Part shown: one piece after another, positions 34,073-45,366 of the stretch
How positions within the stretch are numbered: the stretch's first letter is position 1
Layout of the letters: each line of letters opens with the position of its first letter
NCBI GenBank assembly: GCA_015178975.1
Contig: WHVD01000034.1
Location: 310,001 to 374,000, forward strand
Length of the DNA stretch: 64,000 nucleotides
Direction of reading: 5' to 3'
Origin: Hysterangium stoloniferum
Taxonomy: Eukaryota > Basidiomycota > Agaricomycetes > Hysterangiales > Hysterangiaceae
Translations under genes and position numbers: made by a program
Notes under the pieces: model-generated
The model's input: the letters and a program-made list of their open reading frames with translations, nothing else
Told to the model about the DNA's origin: nothing
Database searches by the model: none

Positions 34073-35038
34073 ATGAGCGTAGAAGAGGCGGAGGAGGTCG
34101 TTAAGAGCTCTTATGGGCACTCGCAGCTGCTTCCGACCACGACCACGTCTGTATCTGTGCCTAAGCCTACCTCCACCCCTGCACAGAGGCAGTCTCCTGT
34201 ACAACATATCGCATCTTACACCGTTGGTTTGAGGACTAAGGAGATTGCTGCGAGACCGTTTGTAGAGTGTGTTAATATCGGGAGTGGGGCTGGGGTTGAG
34301 GCCGGTACGGGTGTGGGTGATGAAAAAGACCGAACCTAGACTCAAAATCAAAATCAAAGGCCCGCTGTTCAAGTCCAAGGGAACTCTGCAGATCAAACAC
34401 CACAAGCACATACGCGCGCACTATCTCATTCTCATTCTCAATGTTAAGCGGATGACATGACAGTCCTTCAAGCGGGCAAAGGGCTTGGGAGCAGTCTTGC
34501 GGATCTTACGCGCATGATTGAGAAATGCGCGGGGTCGATCGGTGTCGGCATAACTGGGGTCTCTGTTGCTTCAGGTGCAAGCCCTGGTTTAGGCATGAGC
34601 GCAACCGCTATTTCGCCATCAGCGTACCTCTACCTTTACGAGTTGACCGATATTCTGGAAGAGAGCGAAAGCGAGTGTAGTAGTGAGGCCGAGGAGGACG
34701 GCGTGACCGGCGTTGGCGTAGAAAGGGAAGAAGCCATGGTACGGGATGCGAAACCTATAATGATGACAACGATGTTCTATCGGTATATTATCACCGTGTC
34801 CGCTAACCACAACTACAACAGGACTACAGGGGCGCTCCCAGCCATAACCACCGCCAGAACTATACCCATCCCAGCCCCGTCGTGCCCCAAACCTCCCGCC
34901 GCGATGCTCCTTGCTTTACGACGCGTACTGGGTAGCATGGAGTTCAACTTCACGCCTGATATGGAGGATGCGAGGGACAGGATTGTTGATGTTTTAGCAG
35001 ATATGGGGAGGGATGCAGGGAGGGTGGGTGTTTGCTGA
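34073..35038 (+). CDS. Hypothetical gene (uncertain)
   Basis: Two ATG-initiated frames lie in line: 34073-34339 (MSVEEAEEVVKSSYGHSQ...) and 34457-35038 (MTVLQAGKGLGSSLADLTRMIEK...MEFNFTPDMEDARDRIVDVLADMGRD). The second has an acidic stretch (ESESECSSEAEEDG) and an amphipathic C-terminal segment. GC content and codon choice here are closer to gene-like sequence than the surroundings. No intron linking the two was settled and no family is recognised. Chance openness is possible. The interval 35100-38000 holds only unsupported frames. Confidence 0.3.
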
Positions 35039-38003
35039 GCTGAAAGTTGTGTTGACTTGGTTGAATATCCGTTTGGCGGTGAAGTGTACGTCAATCGTTC
35101 ATGATGGATGAAATCCGCTGTGCGTTCAACTAAAATGGTGATGTATTAGTGTCCGACGGATGGATAGTTGTCTTTTCACGTTAGACGATTCCTCGTTCGA
35201 TATCGGTACTCATTTCTTTTTCTTCATCCCATTTTTTGTTTCTTGTTACATATTCTTTTGAATTTAATTGGGCCCCGTCCCTGCCAACGTCGTACGCTAA
35301 GTGTTCTTTCCTGTGTCGTATAAACGTAAATATCTAATAGATATGTATTCGAAACTAAAACAAGTAAATCTGCCCAATACTCTAGCACGCACAAAAAAAC
35401 CACCAAAACAAATATTATTATTTAGCATGGACAAAAAAGTACAAATCCGGAAACTATTTTTTCATTTTGACGTCAGCGGAGTCACGATAATTCTGAATTA
35501 TTTATGGACAAAAATAATAGTTTTTATTTTTATTTTTATAGATCTAATCAAACCATATCGGCCGATGCCCTACACAACGCCACAGAAAGACCAGACGGTC
35601 AGGAAAGAATTCCGAAGCATCGATATTAAATTGATAAGGTCACGTGTGATGATCGATGAACGCGGCATCGTCCGTTTTAAGCTCGGAGCTCCTTGCCCGG
35701 AGATGCTTCTTGCCCTTTAATGGCGCTTAATCTGACATGGGTCTCTTGGCTAATGATAGGCAAGTCGCTACGTTTCGCACGGCTCAGCGTCGGTCATAGG
35801 AGGCCGTGGGCTGTGGAACATGATCCGTATATAGTACATTCTTTATTTGCCCCTGCTTTTTGAATTGTGGTTTTAGTATGGCGACATCGTCTCTATTCTT
35901 AGCTTGGCTTCTTTCTCAACAAGATGTATTGGAAGTGGTCACAATGGTCACAATCACACGAGGCTGGAGCATCCATTAATAGTGGAGGGCGCGCTGAAAC
36001 AGCCGGAATAAATGGCTCAAGTGAGGAGACTGTCTAATGACGACAAACATGTATTGGTGTTTATATCTTAGCCGTAGAAGGGACTGAGTAAATTCATTGA
36101 CGACCTACCCTCCTTCGTGACTGGCTTAGTCGTAGGGTCTATGTCATCAGTAGTGCATTGACTTGGTATACATGAAACCTGTCACACGACATCATGTGGG
36201 GCTAAAGATTGGCAGAAGTTGCACCCAACCAAAGGGGGATGAAATTGATGCGGGATAGCTTGGTGGGGGGTGATTCCGGCGGAACGCCTTCGTCAGGAGA
36301 TTACCGGATACATTAAAAATTTATATTCATCAAACATGCGCGCGATGACTGAGTATCCGCGGATTTGTTGGGTATGTGGGGTTTTCATATTAGTTGCGCA
36401 GATTATTTATAAGAAGGTAAAGTACACGCCCTTGGGAGGTCCTACCAGCATTATACATCTATATCGAGACGAGATAAGCAAGTATGTGCGAGAATGCGAA
36501 AGGGACAGGTAGGCGACGGGCGCTTGTTCTGACAGTTCAATTTTAAGCAACTCCGAAATGGATGGTGTATGACTCGTGACTTGTATTTCCATTCTTTGAT
36601 GATTTCTGGCCCGATTGAGAAGAATTTCTCGTTAAGGAACTAAATATTAAAAGGATAGAATAGAAGGGGGATCGGGGCACAGAATAGTGACCTTAGTGGA
36701 CAAATAGACCACCACTCGGACACAGACACAGAATGGTTAACAGAAGTAACCGAACTCAGACGACCGCATACTGGACAGAGTCACAGACGTGGATAGGGAC
36801 TATTATGGATACATGTGGGTACATAATGTTCTGAACCACAAATTCCAACACTAAAGCCCATGCTCGACGTAATTGGACGAAGCGATGGCATCAAATGACC
36901 CGGCGGCAACTTGGCACACGTTCCGAAACTCCGACTTAACTATTGTTTCAGTCAAAACCGGCCAAAATGCCAACTATTGGAACCGCCTTTTCTTTTTGAC
37001 GGGTTGCGCCCGCGTAGCTTCACTTAGTTTTAAACCCAAACATAAGCAAAATTCATGCGATCTCGTAGAAAATGCAAAAGAGAGCTACGCCACCCTCCCA
37101 GGCACAGGTCCACATTTGGAAATAAACCCAAGCGATCTTGCTCGTTCTTCAACCACAATTTCCTGAACAAACCGTCTTTTGCGGCATCTTTTACGTTGCA
37201 GCCGAATTTCGGCCCAATCGCCAAACGCCACAGTAGGCGCCCGTCGCCTACTGCTTATCTTGCCGACTGACGTCTCCCAAGCGATCGCGTGACGGTACAG
37301 CTTAAGCTTCCGCAGGTCACAGCGAAATTAAAGATGCGCCCCGCGCGTCGGGGCATCGTGGTATGCCAAAGTCCAGTTCCTCCCATCCGCTTGGCGTTCC
37401 CAGTGTTGAGTTGCCCAAGGATTTTACCTGACTTATCTCTAATGGGGCTCTTTGCACAGGTGATTCCATCTATTGCTCTAAATACCCAACAGATGTAACC
37501 AATCCGATAATACCGTGCGACAAACGAAGTTTACTTGTAAGCTTGTGACTTGAGGAGATAACCCAACTCCATCAACCATATTAATGATAAGTGTTCACGT
37601 GATGTAAAAAACTATGTATATATCCCCCTTGTATTCATTTAACTTCTCACTATTTGACTGGCGCCCTCCCTCTCTTTTGGGAACTATGGGGCGTTACTTG
37701 GTGGAGACACGACAAGATAAGCCACAAGATCATAACAACATCAAGCTCGTCGTTATACCTGAGAGCTCTGTCTGGGGCTCTAGATAGCGTATGAGTCTTC
37801 AGTGAATAATACGATGCATGTAATAATCAAACTATATGTGTGAGGAGCTGAGCTCCGCTTCTTTTCGAAGCCGAAATGATTTCTATAGGCACCTGCATTG
37901 CATTGGTAAGCAATGTATTATCAATTTTTTTTGGAGACAATAAAGACTACGAGTATTTTGACCGCCCACGCCATAAACCCACATGTTTCTGAAACTTATC
38001 GCT

Positions 38004-41000
38004 ATGGGCCTAAAAGCTTTTGCATACGACGTTGGAGCTATAGCTCACGTCGCTCTTCTTTTGATTGGAATTTGCTACGGAGTTGGACTGGCCATGGAAT
38101 ACCCAGTGTAAGCCGATCGTCCTCGTCTCCCCACGCCACGCTGACATGCCCCATGTAGCATTTCAGGCCTAATCCAGTACACCGTTAACATTGCCGTCCA
38201 CATTTTCGAGATCGCCCTTCTTGACCTTGGCAAATTTGGAAGCTACCTCCGCTCTCTCAGTGGCCCGTTGTCAATGAAGGCGAGCGGGGTTGTCTCCAAC
38301 AAGTTCATCGTTTTTCTGAAACCGCACAATCGGTTGGAGGCCCTGCGCCTCCTCTACTCTATCGCGACCAGGCTCCTCGAGCCATCACCCGCACCTGCCC
38401 ACGCCCCGCAAATTACTTGGGCTTCAAGATCCCTGGCGCTCTTCAAGGTCGTCACAGGAGCCAAGATCGACCGACACTACGCCGGTCTCATCATTAGTTG
38501 GTTGCCCGTTGGCGCCAGCTCCCATTTGGAATTGCGGACTTGCTATCGTCAAAGGTAAGTCAGCGACATTGGAATGACATGCTGTATTATCTGACCATTT
38601 TCACAGTCTTCCTCCGGTTCAGTACTCGCTCTCACAGACGATGTCCGTGATCCCAGCGATGCTGTTCCGAATTCCTATAACGGCAGATGTTATGGATCAA
38701 GCCGTCCGGATCTTGTATGGCGTTGAGGAGTACATCGATGCAGAGATTTGCCCCAAGGTCACGTCAAGGTATGTTTATTTTTTTCTTTATATGTCAACCA
38801 TTGACAAACCGCACGTACAGAATCGCCTCGACCGCCACGTGCATCATGGCGGTGCTCACGCTGCTCGTCCTTGAGCTCGCCTGCAGCCCTGTCCGGACTG
38901 GTTGCCGTCGCGTGTGTGGGGCACTCACAGGGCTTCTCTTGTATGCCATTCACTGGTTACTTGAAGCCCTGCCCACTATCCGACGTTTGATCCACAGGAT
39001 ATCGGCATACTCCTGTATGTCGGTATGCATGGTACTCAGGGCGGGGTATTTGACATGCACCTACTTTCTGAAAATTTGCATTACTGCAGTTGACTCCCCC
39101 TCTGCGACAATCCCACCTCCCATCGCTGCCCCCCCTGCGCCCGCAGTCGGGGTCGTCAATGAGGAGGCCGAGGTTGCCGACGATGCCAATGAAGACGAAG
39201 ACAACGACGACGTCTTCGTCTATCCCGCCAACGATGCCGACGAAGACGAAGACAACGACGACGTCTTCGTCTATCCCGCCAACGATGCCGACGAAGACAA
39301 AGACGACGACGACGTCTTCGTCTATCCCGCCAACGATGCCGACGAAGACGAAGACGACAACGACGTCTTCGTCTATCCCGCCAACGATGCCGACGAAGAC
39401 GAAGACGACAACGACGTCTTCGTCTATCCCGCCAACGATGCCGACGAAGACGAAGACGACAATGTCTTCATCTATCCCATGTCCGGCACCACAAAGAGGG
39501 AAGCGGAAAATGGTCAAGAAATACCTCCGAGTCGTAAGTCGTGATTTATATTAACACCACAAGAAATATAAGACTGACAGACAGGCTCTCCAACAGAGGG
39601 CAGTTCTAAGCCATACCAGGACAAAGCCGATCTCGTCGCCGTCCCCCCTGAGCCCGTGCCTGCCCAAATGGTAATCAATGGGGAGGCCAACGTTGCCAAG
39701 GATGCCGACGAAGACGACGACGACGACGACGTCTTCGTCTATCCCATGTCTGGCACCACAAAGAGGGAAGCAGCAAATGGTCAAGAAATACCTCCGAGTC
39801 GTAAGTCGTGATTTATATTAACACCACAAGAAATATAAGACTGACTGACAGGCTCTCCAACAGAGGGCAATTCTAAGCCTTACCAGGACAAAACCGATCT
39901 CGTCGCCGTCCCCCCTGAACCCGCGCCTGCCCAAACGGTCATCAACGAGGAGGCCAAGGTCACCAACGATGCCGACGAAGACGAAGACAATGATGTCTTC
40001 ATCTATCCCATGTCCGGCACCACAAAGAGGGAAGCGGAAAATGGTCAAGAAATACCTCCGAGTCGTAAGTCGTGATTTATATTCACACCACAAGAAGTAT
40101 AAGACTGACAGACAGGCTCTCTAACAGAGGGCAGTTCTAAGCCATACCAGGACAAAGCCGATCTCGTCGCCGTCCCCCCTGAGCCCGTGCCTGCCCAAAT
40201 GGTAATCAATGGGGAGGCCAACGTTGCCAAGGATGCCGACGAAGACGACGACGACGACGACGACGTCTTCGTCTATCCCATGTCTGGCACCACAAAGAGG
40301 GAAGCAGCAAATGGTCAAGAAATACCTCCGAGTCGTAAGTCGTGATTTATATTAACACCACAAGAAATATAAGACTGACTGACAGGCTCTCCAACAGAGG
40401 GCAATTCTAAGCCTTACCAGGACAAAACCGATCTCGTCGCCGTCCCCCCTGAACCTGCGCCTGCCCAAACGGTCATCAACGAGGAGGCCAAGGTCACCAA
40501 CGATGCCGACGAAGACGAAGACGATGATGTCTTCATCTATCCCATGTCCGGCACCACAAAGAGGGAAGCGGAAAATGGTCAAGAAATACCTCCGAGTCGT
40601 AAGTCGTGATTTATATTCACACCACAAGAAGTATAAGACTGACAGACAGGCTCTCCAACAGAGGGAAATTCTAAGCCATACCAGGACGAAGCCGATCTCG
40701 TCGCCGTCCCCCCTGAGCCCGCGCCTGCCCAAACAATCGTCAACGAGGAGGCCAACGTCACCAACGATGCCGACGAAGACGAGGACGGGGACGAGGACGA
40801 CGTCTTCGTCTACTGTCCCATGTCCGTCGCGAGTCCCCCTGCGCCCGCGCCTGCCCAAACGGTCGTCAACAAGGAGGCCAAGGTCGCTGACGATGCCGAC
40901 GATGAAGTGTTGGAGTTCGACGACTGTGCGCTGTCCCGCACCGCCCCTCCCGTCGCAGCCCTCCCGCCCATGGCAGCCACCCCTCCAGTCGCCCCCCCTC

Positions 41001-41194
41001 CAGTCGCTGCCGCCGCGATTTCCATGGCGAGACACCACTTGGGCCTGGACTCAAGGGGTGGCCCCCGGACTCGGAGGGTGGAGGTTAATACAGCGGCAAG
41101 GGCCAGCGGAGGACGAGAGACAATGGGGGACGAGAGGCAGCGGGGGACGAGAGGCAGCGGGGGACGAGAGGCAGCGGGGGACGAGAGGCAGTAG
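38004..41194 (+). CDS. Predicted membrane protein with acidic exon-repeat tail
   Basis: Nine exons join in one frame: 38004-38107, 38159-38554, 38607-38768, 38821-39533, 39597-39800, 39864-40064, 40128-40334, 40398-40598 and 40662-41194. They sum to 2721 nt (906 residues and a stop). All introns are GT-AG, 51-63 bp. The N-terminal third has hydrophobic segments (IAHVALLLIGICYGVGL in exon 1; MAVLTLLVLELAC, LTGLLLYAIHWLLEAL and SVCMVLRAGYL in exon 4). Exon 4 then carries six tandem 17-residue units around DADEDEDNDDVFVYP. Exons 5-8 are near-copies of one another, each with GxSKPYQDKxDLVAVPPEP, one acidic DVFxYP unit and MSGTTKREA. Exon 9 has one more unit, then a proline/alanine-rich and a glycine/arginine-rich end. 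I do not recognise the family. The long acidic tail probably faces the cytoplasm or wall side and is likely disordered; that is inference. Lack of stops across nine exons argues that the gene is functional. Confidence 0.8.
39183..39475 (+). repeat. 51-bp coding minisatellite, six units
   Basis: Six tandem units of 51 bp in frame, each encoding a 17-residue acidic motif ending VFVYPAN; the last unit is slightly shorter. Units differ by a few bases, mostly swaps of GAC and AAC codons. Confidence 0.92.
39534..40661 (+). repeat. Tandem intron-exon repeat, period about 265 bp
   Basis: Five introns of exactly 63 bp (39534-39596, 39801-39863, 40065-40127, 40335-40397, 40599-40661) alternate with exons of 204, 201, 207 and 201 nt. 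Exons 5 and 7 (AQMVINGEANVAKD) resemble each other more than exons 6 and 8 (AQTVINEEAKVTND), so the array is a duplicated dimer (A-B-A-B) followed by the longer last exon. Confidence 0.92.
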
Positions 41195-43695
41195 CAGCGG
41201 ATGAGAAGTAGGGGCAGCAGGGTATGGGCAGCAGGGACTGAGGCCAGATATACTGCTTTCTTTTCCAGTTTTTCTTTCTTCTTTTCTTTCTTCTTTTCTT
41301 CTTTCTTTCTTCTTTTCTTTCTTCTGGTATTTATTTTTTCTATTCGTTTCTCTGGTTTATGGGGTCGCTTGATTTTGACTCGTATATTTAAGAACAAGGT
41401 GCGCCGTTATTATCACCTTTCCTGATATATTTACTCATTGGTTGTCGTTAAGCTGTGTCTGTTTCGTGAGTATTGTGTCCTCGGAGTTTCCTAGGTCGAG
41501 TACTTGCTGTGCAAGCACTTGGGACGTCACCGAGGAGGTGCTGCATGTTGGACAATTAAACGTGCGTTCATTTATTAAAGCTTCTTAATCCTTTCTAACG
41601 TTGCCTTCCCTCTTTCTTCATCTTTCAGCGGCTTAGGTGCAACGGGGCATCCGCGCAAGGGCTTACCCCGGCAACTCCCGACTGCTGAAGTACATAACAT
41701 TCTCATTTATTTTGACCTCGTCTAACACACATTTTTTTTAGTACGTAACCGACTCAGGACTACCTGAGCATCCATCGCCCAGCAACTCCACAATGGTGAC
41801 ACTGAAGACCCACTGAGGGACGCAAGGCTGGACAGCGGACCCCCAGGAAATGGCCAAAATGACACCCAGTGAGTCCATCGTCCTATATATTGCGTAATTT
41901 AGGAACTAACACCACTACATACCTATACATTTGTTTGCAGGACGTCAAGACCGGGGAACTAACTCCGATTTCGTAAGGCTTTCCTGGTTTCGACCCCGGC
42001 TTCCTGCGATGAACTCTGTTAGCATCCTACCTCGGACTGTATCAGCTGGTACGGGTAAAATCCAATGATGGCCCTGCAACGATGCAACTGTAAGTTTCTC
42101 TTGCTCCCGTACAGTTAATTTTTTTCCTACTGAGCTCATCCGATCTCCAGCGGCCCCAAGTAACGGTTTGGCTGTCCATCGGCAGCACCCCTCTGTATCC
42201 CATATGGTCGGGCTACACTCTGCATCAGTCTCAGAGTGTAGCCCGGCTACGAGTCCGACAGAAATTCTGGTAAGCTTCCGTTCATGATAAATCTTTTGAT
42301 ACTGCATTCTGACATCTTGTTTAGATGACACATGAAGTACTAACAAACAGACCTTTAAATCCAGCGACGTTCTTAAATTTGACGAGTTAAACCAAGCCGG
42401 GTTTCACCTTTCCCAGACCAAATATTTTTATTCTTTTTGTTAACTTTTCTTTGATTGCATCATTTTTTGTTCTATTTCTTTTGGTTTTGTTAGTCTCATA
42501 AATAGCTTAATAAAATATAATACAAATAAATCTTGTTATAAAAAATTAAAATGTCTTAGGCAATCTAATGACTCATAGAATGTGAATGATTATTTGCTGA
42601 TGAGTTACTGTTTATGGTATATTTGGCATTTCTCTGTTATGGAAATACTAGATTCAACAAATGAATTACTATTGATATTACAGTATGTGTTTATTCTGAG
42701 GTGTTTTAACATGCATATGCATATCCCTCATGCTGAACAGGAGATTTGAGCTGTGTTGCTGACTAAGTGGTCTAGTATTTTTTTTCACTTGATACCATCC
42801 TCCATGGATGTTGTCTGACTTAGTATTGGCTAAAAATATTGACAATCTCAATTGACAAAGGTGATATGTACATACAGTATGTAGGACAGTATGTGTACTG
42901 TTTTATGATGAACTAATGGCTTTTTTCTTCTAACTTCCCATGTATTTTGTAAGGGGTTGGTGTCATGATGCTGAAGAGCTGAGTGGAGGAATCTGGACAA
43001 TTAAAGATACATGTTTGCCACTCTATACTGCTCTGGTGATTATAATTTTATTCAAGAGGAATGTTAGGAAGTCATTACAGGCTTGGTGGCATTGGTTTGA
43101 GTCAGTCACTACATGGAGATCTTTAGGTTATTGTGGAGATAAAGGTGAGATTGTACTATACATTTCATATTTGTGTTCTGGCTGATTTTCTTCATAATAT
43201 GCAAAAGAATTCTAAAAACCTTTTTTTTTTTGACCCAGAGTTTGATGAGGCATGAGAGTTTCCTTAGTGAGTACTTATTCTTTACTTTTTGTTTATCTCT
43301 TTCTAGCTTGCTTATCTAGTCCAATGTCACAAGGCTATGTCATTTATCCAGAGGGTATCCCTGCCTATCTAAACATGCAACACATCAAATTTGAGTGTTT
43401 TTGCACATTGTTGTTGCCTGTATTGCTATTTGTAGAGGTGGAGACCATTGCTGGACTAACCTGGACATTCTGCTCTGATTGTGGCTTAAATGGTAAGTTG
43501 GATGGTGCTTATATACTGTATCATGCATCGTTTGCTAAATCATGCCTAGTCATTATTGATGAGAAGTATGTGAGTCTCAACCTTCTGGCAGATTATCCCA
43601 CACAGGGTAGAGGTGGTGGTGTGTTGGAGATGTGTGTTTAATAGCCAGGGTGGCCTAGTGTCTTTACAGCTGTCTCACCAGTGTCTTCTACTCCA
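41195..43695. other. Interval, no supported gene
   Basis: A polypyrimidine tract (about 41256-41330) follows the repeat gene. A perfect hairpin with 14-bp arms (CGGGCTACACTCTG) and a 9-nt loop lies at about 42207-42243. Frames at 42940-43185 and 43252-43641 show no domain I can name; the phrase IDEKYVSLNLLADYPTQGRG near 43560 looks protein-like but is isolated. Confidence 0.35.
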
Positions 43696-44519
43696 TGTTA
43701 CGACTGGAATTCCTGCCGGACTCCGGGCACTAACTTATATGCACCCACGCCCTATATGCACTGATTGTCAGTTTACCGGAATACCCGCTGGACTCCGTAC
43801 ATCAGACTTGCCCACATTCGACTTTGTTACATCATGTATCAGTCACCGGAATACCCACTGGACTCCGTCCCTGTCTATGTCCAACCTCCTCCCACACGTC
43901 AGTCACTGACCCTGCTCAGAAAACCCGTCATCCCTCTAACAGAGCCCCGTTCCCATTTTAGTCAAATGACCTGTCACAATTTGGACTCTGCTCCCACTCC
44001 ATTTCCCGTTATGGTTTATGATTTGTCATGATTCAGACTCCGCTCCATTCTGTCCTGTTCCTAGCACCAAATTTGGTGTTTACTATTCTCATTTTATGTT
44101 TTGTTAGTTTCATTTCATCATTACTGGATTTGGTATGTTATTCATTCCACAGTCTATATAGTCTGGCAGATGTTGTACATACAATTCAGTCAGAAAATCG
44201 GCTTAGATTCCCCCCAGTAATCTAATACATTTTCTGCTCTAAACTCCTCCTTGAATTACACCGCTCGCACTAGTCTGAGCCCACAGGCTCCGACGCATCT
44301 ATCTCTCTTATTTATCTCAACTCCCTGACCTCTTGACCCATGACCTCTGACCTCTGACCGCTTGACCCATGAACCCCACCTGGACTCCCCAGGATTCCCA
44401 TCTGCCTGTCTGAAATTGGACAACACGATCTCACGAGGGTGCAGCCTATAAGCTGAAGCCAAGTCCTACCGGATATCCCACGGGTTTCTCTGGAAACCCG
44501 CTGTGTATGTACCCTAACA
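43696..44519 (+). mobile_element. Solo LTR, family B
   Basis: TGTTACGACTGG...TACCCTAACA, 824 bp, with a perfect CTCCA target duplication at 43691-43695 and 44520-44524. Full-length match, inverted, to 12646-13488. Confidence 0.9.
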
Positions 44520-44726
44520 CTCCATATCACCATATTCCACCTTGCACTCCTCTTTATAGGAGGGTACTTATAACACCTTGCAAGCAATCTTCTCTGGCAT
44601 ATGCAGTTAGTCATCCTGTGGTAGCTGGTGAGTACACTTGTAATTAATAGCTACCTTCAAATCTCACCAGCAATAGTATTGGTACCACCTGGTATTCAAG
44701 CAGCCTCATGATCCTGACTTCAACAT

Positions 44727-45047
44727 GTGGCCGGAACTCATGCCCTCACTCAGCAGCAGGAAGTAAATGCACCATGCTCACCCCTTTCTTCTACCCCCAC
44801 TTATTTTCGTTTGAGTCAGTCGAGCAGTTGTCCTATCAGCAGAATAGTCATTGGTCCAAATCACAGTTGTTGCTCAGCTCCCACTGTTGACAGGTCGAGT
44901 CATGATCATTTATCTCCTACCAGCAGCTTGGATGCCGATCGAGATGGAAGCCTCAATACACTTGAATTTTGTGATGAGTGTGCCACTTATTTCCCTCCCA
45001 AGGCATTCAAGGCTCATATTGCAGACTGTTGTGGCCATTGTGCATAA
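44727..45047 (+). CDS. Hypothetical short protein (uncertain)
   Basis: An open frame of about 100 codons ends with CDECATYFPPKAFKAHIADCCGHCA, which has C-x2-C and H-x4-C spacing of the sort seen in zinc fingers. The upstream half is low in complexity. It has no ATG at its 5' edge and may be an exon of a gene related to the decayed locus that follows. Confidence 0.3.
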   Translation: MAGTHALTQQQEVNAPCSPLSSTPTYFRLSQSSSCPISRIVIGPNHSCCSAPTVDRSSHDHLSPTSSLDADRDGSLNTLEFCDECATYFPPKAFKAHIADCCGHCA

Positions 45048-45366
45048 TGTCCTGCCGTGCAGCTTACCCTCCTATTCTCGTTTTTTATTATTGTTCTAAT
45101 TTTCTTTTAATAAGATTGTAAAGTACATATATTTCAATGCTACGAGATTGGGCTAGACTGTGCATATTTATAAGTGACTACATAGAATTACAAGCAACTT
45201 GAGATCTAGGCCTGCATTGTTTATTTGCAAGGACATATGTGAATGGTAACAATCGACCACCTATAACTCTGTTGATACAAGGCTGTGGCACGAATGGATG
45301 ACATCAGCATTGGCTGCATTCCAAGTCCATACTGTTTGAGCGCTATTGTTGATACTTCTCTCCACA

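Noticed and set aside
38957-39517. Long minus-strand frame through the acidic repeats (GGIDEDVVVVFVFVGIV-like repeats)
   Set aside because: It is the reverse reading of the 51-bp coding minisatellite; the plus-strand gene model is in frame across nine exons and explains it.
39090-39554. Threonine/serine/proline-rich plus-strand frame (TKTKTTTTSSSIPP repeats)
   Set aside because: Another phase of the same minisatellite; no splice sites support it.
39534-40661. Possible CRISPR-like array because of regular spacing
   Set aside because: The regular units are introns and exons of a eukaryotic gene, with near-identical rather than unique 'spacers'.
41256-41330. Polypyrimidine tract as a retroelement polypurine tract on the minus strand
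   Set aside because: No adjacent LTR start or internal domain; it is a simple-sequence CT repeat after the end of a gene.
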